Shown piece by piece: positions 52,486 to 60,504 of a stretch of 60,647 nt of DNA. The first letter of the stretch is position 1, and each line of letters starts with the position of its first letter. The stretch is taken from the NCBI GenBank assembly GCA_033762735.1, contig JANRLJ010000093.1, forward strand, positions 1 through 60,647, read 5' to 3'. The notes under the pieces were generated by a model. The model saw nothing but the letters and a program-made list of their open reading frames with translations. It had not been told where the DNA came from and ran no database searches. The translations under genes were made by a program, and so were the position numbers. This stretch comes from JANRLJ01 sp033762735 (GTDB taxonomy: Bacteria; Chloroflexota; Anaerolineae; Aggregatilineales; Phototrophicaceae).

Positions 52486-53262
52486 TCAGATCGCCTCCGC
52501 CATTTCCACCATCTGCCAGGCTTCGGCGGCGGCTTTCGTCTCCGGCGCGAAGTTGAACAGGCAGCGGCGGGCAAACGAGGCCTGATTCCACACCGTCGCC
52601 AGTTTGATGGCCGGCCACACCAGCTTGCCGAAACGCTCGTTCAAAATCTGGATGCCATATTCATCCGCCTGGGTGCCGATGCGGTACATGGTGGGAATAA
52701 TGCCGCCGACCTCGACTTCCGTCAGCCCGACATGCTTACGCGCCTTCGAGGCTTCATCGCGGCGCTTAAGGCTTTCGATCAGCCCATCAAAGCTGAGGTA
52801 TTCGCATTTGGTCGGGTACAGAATCGCGTCCGTCGCCATGTAGATACTGCCGTGCAGCAGGGACGGGGTAGGGGCGGTGTCGAAAATAATCATATCAACC
52901 ACGTTCGCTAGTTCCTGAAAGCGGTTGCGCACGACCATCACGTCCGACACCATCAGGGGAATCACACGGGTGGAGGCATCCGACGGTACGACCAGCAGTT
53001 CGCCTTTGACGGTCTGCCCCGGAGGGCCATAAATTTCCGGCGGGATACGCTTGAGCGCCTGCTGGAAGGGCAGTTCGCGCACGAGCAGGTCATGCAGCAG
53101 CGGCTCCTTTTGCAGCCCCATCGCCACGGTGGCATGTCCCTGCGGGTCGGCATCCACCAGCACCACGCGCTTCCCCCGAATCGCCATCCCGGCGGCGATA
53201 TGCGTGGCGAGTGTGGTTTTGCCTACCCCGCCTTTTTCATTCAAAAGCGTAATCACGCGCAT
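52486..53262 (-). CDS. parA: ParA-family partition ATPase
   Basis: 258 residues. Deviant Walker A NEKGGVGKTTLATHIAAGM (residues 8-26), Walker A' VVLVDADPQGHATVAMG and Walker B MIIFDTAPTPS are intact. There is no N-terminal DNA-binding extension, so this is the short (type Ib or chromosomal Soj-like) form, without self-repression through a helix-turn-helix. AAAGGA lies upstream of ATG 53262. It is the first gene of a parA-parB operon, with a Bro-N gene 100 bp further upstream on the same strand. Confidence 0.93.
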   Translation of the reverse strand: MRVITLLNEKGGVGKTTLATHIAAGMAIRGKRVVLVDADPQGHATVAMGLQKEPLLHDLLVRELPFQQALKRIPPEIYGPPGQTVKGELLVVPSDASTRVIPLMVSDVMVVRNRFQELANVVDMIIFDTAPTPSLLHGSIYMATDAILYPTKCEYLSFDGLIESLKRRDEASKARKHVGLTEVEVGGIIPTMYRIGTQADEYGIQILNERFGKLVWPAIKLATVWNQASFARRCLFNFAPETKAAAEAWQMVEMAEAI

Positions 53263-53364
53263 GTTGGTTGTCCTTTATCTCCAGGTATTGATTGGTCGCC
53301 AATGGCTGTCGCGAATGGCTTGCGTCCGCAAACACTTACAGGAAGAAATCGAATCATGATTCGA

Positions 53365-54207
53365 TTATTTGGTTCTCGCCCGTCTCGAAAGGAGCGGCTT
53401 CTCGGTCACGAGGTCATAGCCCAGGATTTGACTGGTGGCTTTGGCCTGCTGGCTGATGAGCTTGGCAATGCCCCATACGATGTCGCGCGCCACCTCCTCG
53501 GTGACGGTTTCCGCCTCTCGCAGTTTGTCGGTCGCCAGCCGCTCAGCTAACCCGGTGTAGATCAGGGCGTACTGCCCGAAATGATCGCGCGGATTCTGAT
53601 CGGTTTCGATGTTGAGTTCCTGGCGCAGTTGAGCGGTCGTGCGATCCCACAGGCCCTTATAGAGTTTTTCGGTCGTCTGGGCGAAGATGGTCGGCGGGGC
53701 ATTCAGAACCGCCACCTTGAGCGCTTCCACAAAATCCATGCGGGTGACGATGCCCTGTGCGCGGGCTTCAATCCAGGCTTCCGGTTTTCCATCGCGGCGG
53801 TATTTGTCAATCGTCCGATCCAGCGAGCGGAACAAGCCCAGTTCCGGGTCTTCGGCTTCTTCCAGCCGTTCCCGCCCCAGCCGCGCCAGCCACAGTTTCA
53901 TCGGTTCAGCTTTGGGGGATGGGATAGACTGAATCAGCCGGAGCGCCTGCTCGGTGTTGACCACATCCGTCAGGCGGCGTTTGCCATCCAGCGCGACCAG
54001 CTTGAGCTGTGTGAATTCGCCCAGCGTGTCGTTGCCTTCGCGCTTCAGGCGGTTGCGGAGGACGTGATAGTAATTCTTGGCGCTTTTGATGTCCGTGTCG
54101 AAAAGCTCCGCGATGATGTCGATGACGCTGTAATACCACTCGTCCTTGTGCCACTCCCTCCGGATGTTCCGACCGTCAATCATGCTGTTTGGAACAAGTT
54201 CATTCAT
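53365..54207 (-). CDS. Bro-N domain protein (copy 2)
   Basis: 280 residues, paralogue of the protein at 43071, same length and domain order: IRREWHKDEWYYSVIDIIAEL, KSAKNYYHVLRNRLKREG, DVVNTEQALRLIQSIPSPKA, GIVTRMDFVEALKVAVLNAP and ILGYDLVTEKPLL. GC use here matches the neighbours, unlike copy 1. GGGGA lies six bases before ATG 54207. Its place just ahead of parAB suggests it belongs to the plasmid-like module, perhaps as regulator or antirepressor; this is inference. Confidence 0.82.
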   Translation of the reverse strand: MNELVPNSMIDGRNIRREWHKDEWYYSVIDIIAELFDTDIKSAKNYYHVLRNRLKREGNDTLGEFTQLKLVALDGKRRLTDVVNTEQALRLIQSIPSPKAEPMKLWLARLGRERLEEAEDPELGLFRSLDRTIDKYRRDGKPEAWIEARAQGIVTRMDFVEALKVAVLNAPPTIFAQTTEKLYKGLWDRTTAQLRQELNIETDQNPRDHFGQYALIYTGLAERLATDKLREAETVTEEVARDIVWGIAKLISQQAKATSQILGYDLVTEKPLLSRRARTK

Positions 54208-54418
54208 ACAGAGTCCCCAGACACAATGAAAATGAAAGCAGTTTATGTTTCAAGTGTCTGGATTTTAAACCCTTTTGTGATCTTGTCAAAAAGTGATGAG
54301 CCAGTGATGCTGTGTCTGAAAATGGACAGGCAATCACGGTAAGTTAGCGGCGGGGGAATTGCGTGAACGACCCGGCTGTGGTTCAATGAGCGCCGTTTGA
54401 TGAAGACAGGGACCGACC

Positions 54419-54754
54419 ATGACCGAACGCACAGGCGACGCACTGCGCGACCTGATCGCCTCCACGCTCGATTTTTACGACCGCTTCGGCGTGCAGCCGA
54501 CGCTGGACGGCGCGACCAATGTCTTCCACGAGGAAGTGGCCGAATTTATCGAAGCCGCCCAGGCTGGGACTGATCACGATCATACAGCAGAGGAAGCGGC
54601 AGATGTGCTGGTGACGGTGATTGGCTTATGTAAGGCCGCCGGGGTGGACACTGAAAGGCTGATTCAGCAGGTCTACGCCGTCATCGCCAAGAACGACGCC
54701 AAGACTCATGAGACGCATGTCTATATGGATGGCAAAATCCGGCGGAGAAGCTGA
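54419..54754 (+). CDS. MazG-like nucleotide pyrophosphohydrolase
   Basis: 111 residues, all-alpha NTP pyrophosphatase fold. The metal-binding motifs are VFHEEVAEFIEAAQAG (EExxE) and TAEEAADVLVTVIGLC (ExxD). It is close in size to single-domain MazG-type house-cleaning enzymes or HisE-like proteins. Expected reaction: cutting a nucleoside triphosphate to monophosphate and pyrophosphate. It is followed after three bases by a DUF1232 gene, so the two form an operon. Confidence 0.82.
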   Translation: MTERTGDALRDLIASTLDFYDRFGVQPTLDGATNVFHEEVAEFIEAAQAGTDHDHTAEEAADVLVTVIGLCKAAGVDTERLIQQVYAVIAKNDAKTHETHVYMDGKIRRRS

Positions 54755-54757
54755 GCG

Positions 54758-55048
54758 ATGACTGACCGCGAAAACCGGGCGAAAGTCCTGCTGCAACAGA
54801 TCAGGGATGAGCTGAACGTGTATCGGCTCGTGCTGGCGCATCGCCGCACACCCTGGCTGGCGCGGATTCTGCTTGGGGGGGCGCTGGCCTATTTCGCCTC
54901 ACCGATTGATCTGATCCCCGACGCGATTCCGGTATTGGGGCAGTTGGACGACCTGATGATTGTGCCGGGGCTGGTGCTGCTGGCGCTGCGGTTTGTGCCG
55001 AAGGACGTGATCGAAGAATGTCGCCAGCAGGTGAAGGGCGGGGAATAA
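54758..55048 (+). CDS. DUF1232 (YkvA-type) small membrane protein
   Basis: 96 residues. The family signature is clear: LARILLGGALAYFASPIDLI followed by PDAIPVLGQLDDLMIVPGLV and a short tail FVPKDVIEECRQQ. Two membrane-inserted helices flank the PIDLIPD turn. Function of the family is not established. Three bases separate it from the MazG-like gene. An ACGCGCC / GGCGCGT hairpin at 55052-55079 may end the transcript. Confidence 0.9.
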   Translation: MTDRENRAKVLLQQIRDELNVYRLVLAHRRTPWLARILLGGALAYFASPIDLIPDAIPVLGQLDDLMIVPGLVLLALRFVPKDVIEECRQQVKGGE

Positions 55049-55130
55049 AAACGCGCCCGTGTATCAAAAACAGGCGCGTCGCAAAAAGCACTTAAGAAAT
55101 AAGGTCAGTTTTTAATATGAAAGCTGCAAG

Positions 55131-55256
55131 TTACTTGCGGATGTGCATCCGAGCCGCGTAATAGCGCTTTTCAGAGATGAGATGACCGGCGATGAGACTG
55201 ATGGGAACCGAGAGTACGACCCAGGCGGTGAGCAGTGGGACAAGTGCTGTAGTCAT
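55131..55256 (-). CDS. 41-residue single-span membrane peptide
   Basis: Short gene found by reading the minus strand: one hydrophobic helix (ALVPLLTAWVVLSVPISLIA) followed by a basic end (SEKRYYAARMHIRK). AAAGGAACGCAAG places a good ribosome site seven bases before ATG 55256. An in-frame ATG nine codons earlier is less likely. The positive-inside rule puts the tail in the cytoplasm. Not recognised. Confidence 0.55.
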   Translation of the reverse strand: MTTALVPLLTAWVVLSVPISLIAGHLISEKRYYAARMHIRK

Positions 55257-55515
55257 CTTGCGTTCCTTTTTTACGGTCTTCATAATCTATCCTGATTATG
55301 ACATCAAATTGCGTTTTAATGGTTAAGATTTTAAAACTTCAGGCAAGATTAATCGTTTTTTGAAAACGCTCATTTTTGATACGAGTTAACTATACTTTAA
55401 CAGGAACAGGGCGCTGCTGCAATGTGCTAAACGTCACAGACAAGGTAGACAATAGGCATTATTTCACCTGTGACAACTGACCCTGCCTGTTATACGCACT
55501 TTCGCCCAAACCTAT

Positions 55516-55605
55516 TACATTGACCATCTAAAGTTGCCTATCTGTAGGGGCGCAGCGCGCTGCGCCCGTACCAACGCAAGCCATCATTCTCATCTTGTCG
55601 GTGTA
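55516..55605 (+). mobile_element. 90-bp MITE, copy 2
   Basis: Ends TACATTGAC and GTCGGTGTA, flanked on both sides by CTAT (55512-55515 and 55606-55609). Only a handful of differences from copy 1. Upstream, 55260-55515 shows no gene. Confidence 0.88.
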
Positions 55606-55653
55606 CTATTCCCGTCGTCTGTCACTTTTGCATCACTTTAGAGGTCGCTGCCC

Positions 55654-56592
55654 ATGAATATCACCATCCGAAATTTCCAGTGGGATGATCTGCCACAGGT
55701 CGTCGAGGTCATGAACCTGTCCTCACCCGAACGAGATCAGCCTGTGACGGTCGAGGCGATTGAACCTTTCTGGCGCGCCCCCTACAACCATCCCGAAGAA
55801 GAAGGTTTCGTCGCGCTGCTGCCGGATGGACGGATGATCGGCGCTGGCCTGGCAGATCGGCTTGATGTCCCCAATCACGCCAATGGGGTGAGCTGGATCG
55901 TGCCCGGTTACACCGATGCTGCTCAACAGCTTATCAACGTGACCGACGATTACTTCTATCATCGCGCTCTGAAAGACAGCCCATCCGATGTGGCGATCTG
56001 GCTGATGCGCTCCGTCTCTGATACCAATACCGAGATGCGGCAGCTTCTTGAAACGAATGGCTATCAACTGGTACGTTATTTCTACACGATGCGGATTGAT
56101 TTCGACCAGCCGATTGAGCCGATCCCCACACCGGAAGGCTTTACCCTGCGTCCGATTGATGTGGAGCTCGATGGGCAGGCCGTTTATGACGCGCAGCAGG
56201 ACGCCTTCCGCGATCACTGGGGTTATTATGTCGAGCCGTTTTCAGAGTGGATTTATCCGACGACGCAGCCCAATTTTGACCCAAATCTGTGGTGGGTGGC
56301 ATTCTTTGGAGATGATGTAGCCGGGATGGCGCTGGGCGAAGCCCGCACCGCCGATTATGGCTGGATTGGCACGGTCGGTGTACGGGAGGTGTATCGCCAG
56401 AAGCGTTTAGGGTTGGCGCTCTTGCAGCGGGCGCTTGCCAGTTTCCAGCAGAAGGGCGTCAAGCGCGTCGAACTGGGTGTGGATGCGGAAAACACCTATA
56501 AGGCAGTCGCGCTCTATGAACGCGCCGGGATGCACGCAGCCAACCGCAGGCCGATCTATCGCAAGACGTTCCGGGAAGGGCAGGGGGGGTGA
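55654..56592 (+). CDS. GNAT-family N-acetyltransferase with two domains
   Basis: 312 residues in two GNAT-like halves, similar in plan to MshD-type proteins. The first half (1-150) keeps the fold (GFVALLPDGRMIGAGLADRL) without a clear acetyl-CoA loop. The second has the complete one: WIGTVGVREVYRQKRLGLAL and ALLQRALASFQQKGVKRVEL, then NTYKAVALYERAGMH. Expected to move an acetyl group from acetyl-CoA to an amine; substrate unknown. Its stop overlaps the next gene's GTG start by four bases, so they are co-translated. Confidence 0.88.
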   Translation: MNITIRNFQWDDLPQVVEVMNLSSPERDQPVTVEAIEPFWRAPYNHPEEEGFVALLPDGRMIGAGLADRLDVPNHANGVSWIVPGYTDAAQQLINVTDDYFYHRALKDSPSDVAIWLMRSVSDTNTEMRQLLETNGYQLVRYFYTMRIDFDQPIEPIPTPEGFTLRPIDVELDGQAVYDAQQDAFRDHWGYYVEPFSEWIYPTTQPNFDPNLWWVAFFGDDVAGMALGEARTADYGWIGTVGVREVYRQKRLGLALLQRALASFQQKGVKRVELGVDAENTYKAVALYERAGMHAANRRPIYRKTFREGQGG

Positions 56593-59000
56593 AGCCGTTC
56601 AATACCGTCATTCCCGCCGCACTCTTCCTGCTGCTGATGGGCCATTATCTGCTGACTTATCGCGGCTGGCCGATGAGCGGGGATGAAGTCTTCCTCTATG
56701 ACAGCGCGGTCAGCCTCGCGCGGCGTGGTACGCTCGACCGGGTATATGAGTACAACACCATCGTTCAGCCGCCGAATCAGCTTCGCCCCGGCGTGGATGG
56801 TGCGCCCTGGCTGCCCCCGGTGCAGGAGCCGCTGATGCCCGCGCTGGTCGCGCCGCTGGTGTGGATAGGGCAGGCGCTCCCCGAAGTCGGCACCATGCAC
56901 CTCGCGTGGCTGCTCAATCTCGCCATAACCGCGCTGACCGCTGTTAGTCTGTACGCGATTGCCCGCTGGTGGGGCTGTTCCGTCATCGTCGGGGTCGTGT
57001 TGGCGCTGGCTTTCGGGCTTGGCAGTAATGCCTGGTTTTACAGCCGTTTGCTCTTTCGTGAACCCTTAAACGCCTTTCTGCTCCTGTGGGCATTCGCGTT
57101 TGCGGTCGCGCTCAGCCACTCTTGGAAGACGGGAAAGGTCGATTGGCGCATCGTTCTGGGGCTGATTGTCTCCATTATACTGGCCTTTCTGACCAAAGTT
57201 GCCTCACTGCTGTTCCTCCCCGCGCTGGTGATCGTGCTGCTGCCGCCGCTGTCGGTGGTGAAAACCCGTCGTCAGCTGCTGCTCGGCTTCGTGCTTGGAG
57301 GCGGGATCGCTTTTGTTTTGCTATTCATTATCATGAGTAATGGCTTGCTTGGAGCGCGTTATTCGCTTTCGACGTGGACGTACCGCCTCGCAACCATCCA
57401 ATGGGCGTATGTGCTGGAAAGTGTGCTTGGCTACCAGATCAGCTTCGGGCGCAGTCTGTGGCTGTACTCCCCTGTGCTGCTGGCGGGCATCGTCGGCGCG
57501 TTCCTGTGGATAGGGCAGGGGGGGTGGCGTGTGGTCATTGGCCCGCTGGTCAGTCTGCTGCTTTTGAGTGTGTGGTACGGAATCACACTGACGGTCGATT
57601 GGCTGGGCGGGTGGGGCTGGGGGCCACGCTATCTGCTGCCGCTGATTCCGGTGCTGATGCTGTGGACACTGCCCGCCATCGCACGGCTGACCACACCGCT
57701 GCGCCGACTCGCCTTTGGCGGACTCGTCATCCTCGGCGCGGCAGTGCAGCTTTTAGGCATGGCCGTGCCCATCTCTAACTACTTCACCGATTTATTCCGC
57801 AGCGGCAAAATTTACGATTATGCCCTGGTCTACAGCGACCGTGCCGGGGTGGATGCACAGTGGGGGTGGATGGATGCGACCTGGACGTGGCAGTGGTCGC
57901 CGCAGCGCTATCATCTGACCCGGCTGGATTTCGCGCATCTGGATTTTGCCTGGGCAGTGGTCGATCATTGGATTGCGCCGCTGCTGGCGCTGGCCGGGGC
58001 AGGGCTGGCGGGGTGGGTGCTGTGGTATGAAATACGGGCGAATACGCAGGTTCGCCCCTATCGACGCGCTCTGGTGCTTCTGATAACATCGGCATTGATA
58101 TGGCTTGCTGCGACCGCTGCTGGGCTGTGGGCGCTGCGGAATGACCCCCGCGTGATCGGTGAATGGAACGATGTGGCCGCGCTGGTGGAAGCCCTCAATG
58201 AGCGGGTGGAGGACGATGCGGCGGTGTTCATCGACCGTCACCTTTATACACCGATTTTCATGAACTTCTTCAAGCCGCCCGCTCTGGTGGCGACGCTGCC
58301 CTATGCGCCGGGCGAAAGCTACGGCCCAGAAGGGCCAGCCGTTGTGAGCGATGTGCTGGAAGTACAGGTCGGCGCGGCGACGGTCTACGCGCTGGACTGG
58401 AGCGCAGAACATTATCATGACTTATGGCTGATCGCCAGCACGAGTCCCTTCGAAGCCGACAAGCGCCGCCCGATTGAGCGCTATCTGGCCGAGCATTATT
58501 TCCCGGTAGAGGAAATCAGCACGTCATCCCGCGCCCGCGCCATTCGATTTGCACCCGTTCGAGCGTCGGAAGGGCAGCCGGAACAACCAGCATCGGTCGT
58601 CTTTGGCGATGGATTGAACATGATCGGGTATGATCTGCCGCTGGGAGACACGATTGCAGCGGGTGAGGCGCTGCCTGTCTCGCTCGTGTGGCAGCCACAG
58701 GCTCCGCTCGACTTCGACTATAATATCGGTCTGTACCTGCTGCACCCGGACGGCACCCACGCGGCGCAGCGGGACGGTCAGCCGCAGGGCACGTTCGGGC
58801 AGATGACGCGCTGGCCGCTGAACCAGCCTCAGCGAGACAACCATGCGCTGCTGATTCCGCCCGATCTTCCACCCGGTGACTATCGGCTGGCGCTGGCGGT
58901 GTATCAATGGGAGAATCAAACGCGGCTTCCCGCACTAGGAGCAGGCATTGACCCGGCAAGCGATCAGGCAATACTGGCGATCATCACGATTCGGCAATAA
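56589..59000 (+). CDS. Polytopic membrane glycosyltransferase (GT-C/GT39-like)
   Basis: 803 residues with about eleven to twelve membrane helices in the first 520 and a soluble C-terminal domain. The first outer loop carries the acidic GT-C motif RGWPMSGDEVFLYDSAVSLA. Others in the pattern are WLLNLAITALTAVSLYAIAR and GGWGWGPRYLLPLIPVLMLW. Such enzymes use lipid-linked sugars on the outer face. The soluble part (about 640-800) ends in a beta domain (LPLGDTIAAGEALPVSLVW). The start is GTG 56589, overlapping the GNAT stop, with AAGGGCAGGGG before it. Confidence 0.82.
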   Translation: MKPFNTVIPAALFLLLMGHYLLTYRGWPMSGDEVFLYDSAVSLARRGTLDRVYEYNTIVQPPNQLRPGVDGAPWLPPVQEPLMPALVAPLVWIGQALPEVGTMHLAWLLNLAITALTAVSLYAIARWWGCSVIVGVVLALAFGLGSNAWFYSRLLFREPLNAFLLLWAFAFAVALSHSWKTGKVDWRIVLGLIVSIILAFLTKVASLLFLPALVIVLLPPLSVVKTRRQLLLGFVLGGGIAFVLLFIIMSNGLLGARYSLSTWTYRLATIQWAYVLESVLGYQISFGRSLWLYSPVLLAGIVGAFLWIGQGGWRVVIGPLVSLLLLSVWYGITLTVDWLGGWGWGPRYLLPLIPVLMLWTLPAIARLTTPLRRLAFGGLVILGAAVQLLGMAVPISNYFTDLFRSGKIYDYALVYSDRAGVDAQWGWMDATWTWQWSPQRYHLTRLDFAHLDFAWAVVDHWIAPLLALAGAGLAGWVLWYEIRANTQVRPYRRALVLLITSALIWLAATAAGLWALRNDPRVIGEWNDVAALVEALNERVEDDAAVFIDRHLYTPIFMNFFKPPALVATLPYAPGESYGPEGPAVVSDVLEVQVGAATVYALDWSAEHYHDLWLIASTSPFEADKRRPIERYLAEHYFPVEEISTSSRARAIRFAPVRASEGQPEQPASVVFGDGLNMIGYDLPLGDTIAAGEALPVSLVWQPQAPLDFDYNIGLYLLHPDGTHAAQRDGQPQGTFGQMTRWPLNQPQRDNHALLIPPDLPPGDYRLALAVYQWENQTRLPALGAGIDPASDQAILAIITIRQ

Positions 59001-59116
59001 CAGAAGAAAGGGCGCCTGCCAATGGTTTTCAAGACATCGGTTGTCTGTTACACTGTGTGGCAATACACAGCGGTACTGCACCATTCATCCGCGCTGGTTG
59101 ATCGAGCATTTCCAAC

Positions 59117-60247
59117 ATGAGTGAAAATCCCCAGACAGAAAACGAACAGGGTGAACCGGGTTCCCCTTCAGGAAATATTTCAAAAAGCAAGATGAAGGCG
59201 TTCCTGAAGGAGGTCGCGGCACAGCTTAATGAGACGGATGAAAAACCTATCCGCCAGATTCGGACTCTGACGCTGCTGCGCGGCATGGACTTCGTGCGCG
59301 AGCTGGTGGCGGAGACGCTGCAGGTGGAAGCGGACGGCGGTCTGATGATCGGGAATGGCGAACGCCGCCGCACCACAGGCGGGGTGTTCTTCTATCTGGC
59401 GCGGGAACGGCTGCCACAGCCAGAGCGGGACAAGGTCTTTTTTAACTGGAAAGTCGCTGCGCGTCAGCGGAACGAGCATGAAGCGCAGTTTGCGCCCTTC
59501 GTCTGGGAAGAACGCACCAGCGTCGTCCAGGCGTTGATGGCAAATCAAGGAGTCGCGTCTGACGTGAAAATCATCATCGTGGGTCAACCTGGTTCGATTG
59601 AACGTCGCCAGAATCTTGTGGTTACAACCATCACCGAAAAGCGCGAGGAACTGCCATCAATGCCAATTGGCGTTCCGCCCGTGCCGACCGAGCCGATGAC
59701 GTATGTGGTTTATATCGCCGCCAAGCAGTGGGATCGCATCGCCAATATCATCGGCGACCCGGACGACCCGATGCTGGTGGAAGGGTACTGCGCCTTCGAC
59801 CCGGAGATCAATTCCTTCGCGGTCTACGCCACTTATGCCACCACCAAGAAAAGCGATCAGCGCGAAAAGAAGGCGGCCAAAGCCAACCCCAGCGCCAAAG
59901 GCCAAACGGGAAAGGGCGGTGGTCAGAATGGCAAGGGTGATGGGAAGGCCGCGCAGCCGCGCAAGGACTCTGGCGGGGACAAGCCGAAGGCCAAACGCGC
60001 CGAGGAGCCTCTCCTCGTCGAAGCGCCGCCCGCACCAGAATACAATTTTCCGTCCAGCGTCCCGGCGCATGTCGCCCAAAAGCTGGTCGATCTGTACACC
60101 GCCGCTACCGCCTTCCGACAGAAACTTTCTGATCTGGAAGCCAAGCCAGCCAATCAGCAGACTGGGCTGGAAATGACTCGCCGACTGCTGACCAATACGG
60201 AGCGCCAGATTGAGGCGCTGGAAAAGCAGTACGCGGTCAAAGGGTAG
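59117..60247 (+). CDS. PHAX-like RNA-binding domain protein
   Basis: 376 residues. After a short polar N-tail, residues 25-105 match the RNA-binding domain of PHAX, the eukaryotic adapter for snRNA export. They read FLKEVAAQLNETDEKPIRQI, then LLRGMDFVRELVAETLQVEA and the hallmark DGGLMIGNGERRRTTGGVFF. A middle domain (165-245) holds IIIVGQPGSIERRQNLVVTT and MTYVVYIAAKQWDRIANIIG. A Lys/Gly-rich linker follows (KGQTGKGGGQNGKGDGK). The tail is helical (NTERQIEALEKQY). Likely RNA-binding; partner RNA unknown. The TAG stop is inside the target repeat of the next MITE. Confidence 0.7.
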   Translation: MSENPQTENEQGEPGSPSGNISKSKMKAFLKEVAAQLNETDEKPIRQIRTLTLLRGMDFVRELVAETLQVEADGGLMIGNGERRRTTGGVFFYLARERLPQPERDKVFFNWKVAARQRNEHEAQFAPFVWEERTSVVQALMANQGVASDVKIIIVGQPGSIERRQNLVVTTITEKREELPSMPIGVPPVPTEPMTYVVYIAAKQWDRIANIIGDPDDPMLVEGYCAFDPEINSFAVYATYATTKKSDQREKKAAKANPSAKGQTGKGGGQNGKGDGKAAQPRKDSGGDKPKAKRAEEPLLVEAPPAPEYNFPSSVPAHVAQKLVDLYTAATAFRQKLSDLEAKPANQQTGLEMTRRLLTNTERQIEALEKQYAVKG

Positions 60248-60337
60248 TACGCCGACAAGATGAGAATGATGGGTTGCGTTGGTACGGGCGCAGCGCGCTG
60301 CGCCCCTACAGGTAGGCAGCTTTAGATGGTCAATGTA
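60248..60337 (-). mobile_element. 90-bp MITE, copy 3 (inverted)
   Basis: Ends TACGCCGAC and GTCAATGTA on the plus strand, i.e. the reverse of copies 1 and 2, with flanking GTAG at 60244-60247 and 60338-60341. It lies immediately behind the stop codon of the PHAX-like gene. Confidence 0.88.
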
Positions 60338-60504
60338 GTAGCCTTCACAAAATGACGAATCGGGGTAGGGGGATCGTCCTCTGAACCCCTTGTAAAACAG
60401 AACAAAATTGCGAACAGCGGGTGTTTGATCCGGCAAAAAAACAGGCTGGACGAACATCTGCTGTTTTGATTCCCTCTCCTGAATGCCAAAGTAATAGTCT
60501 AGTA

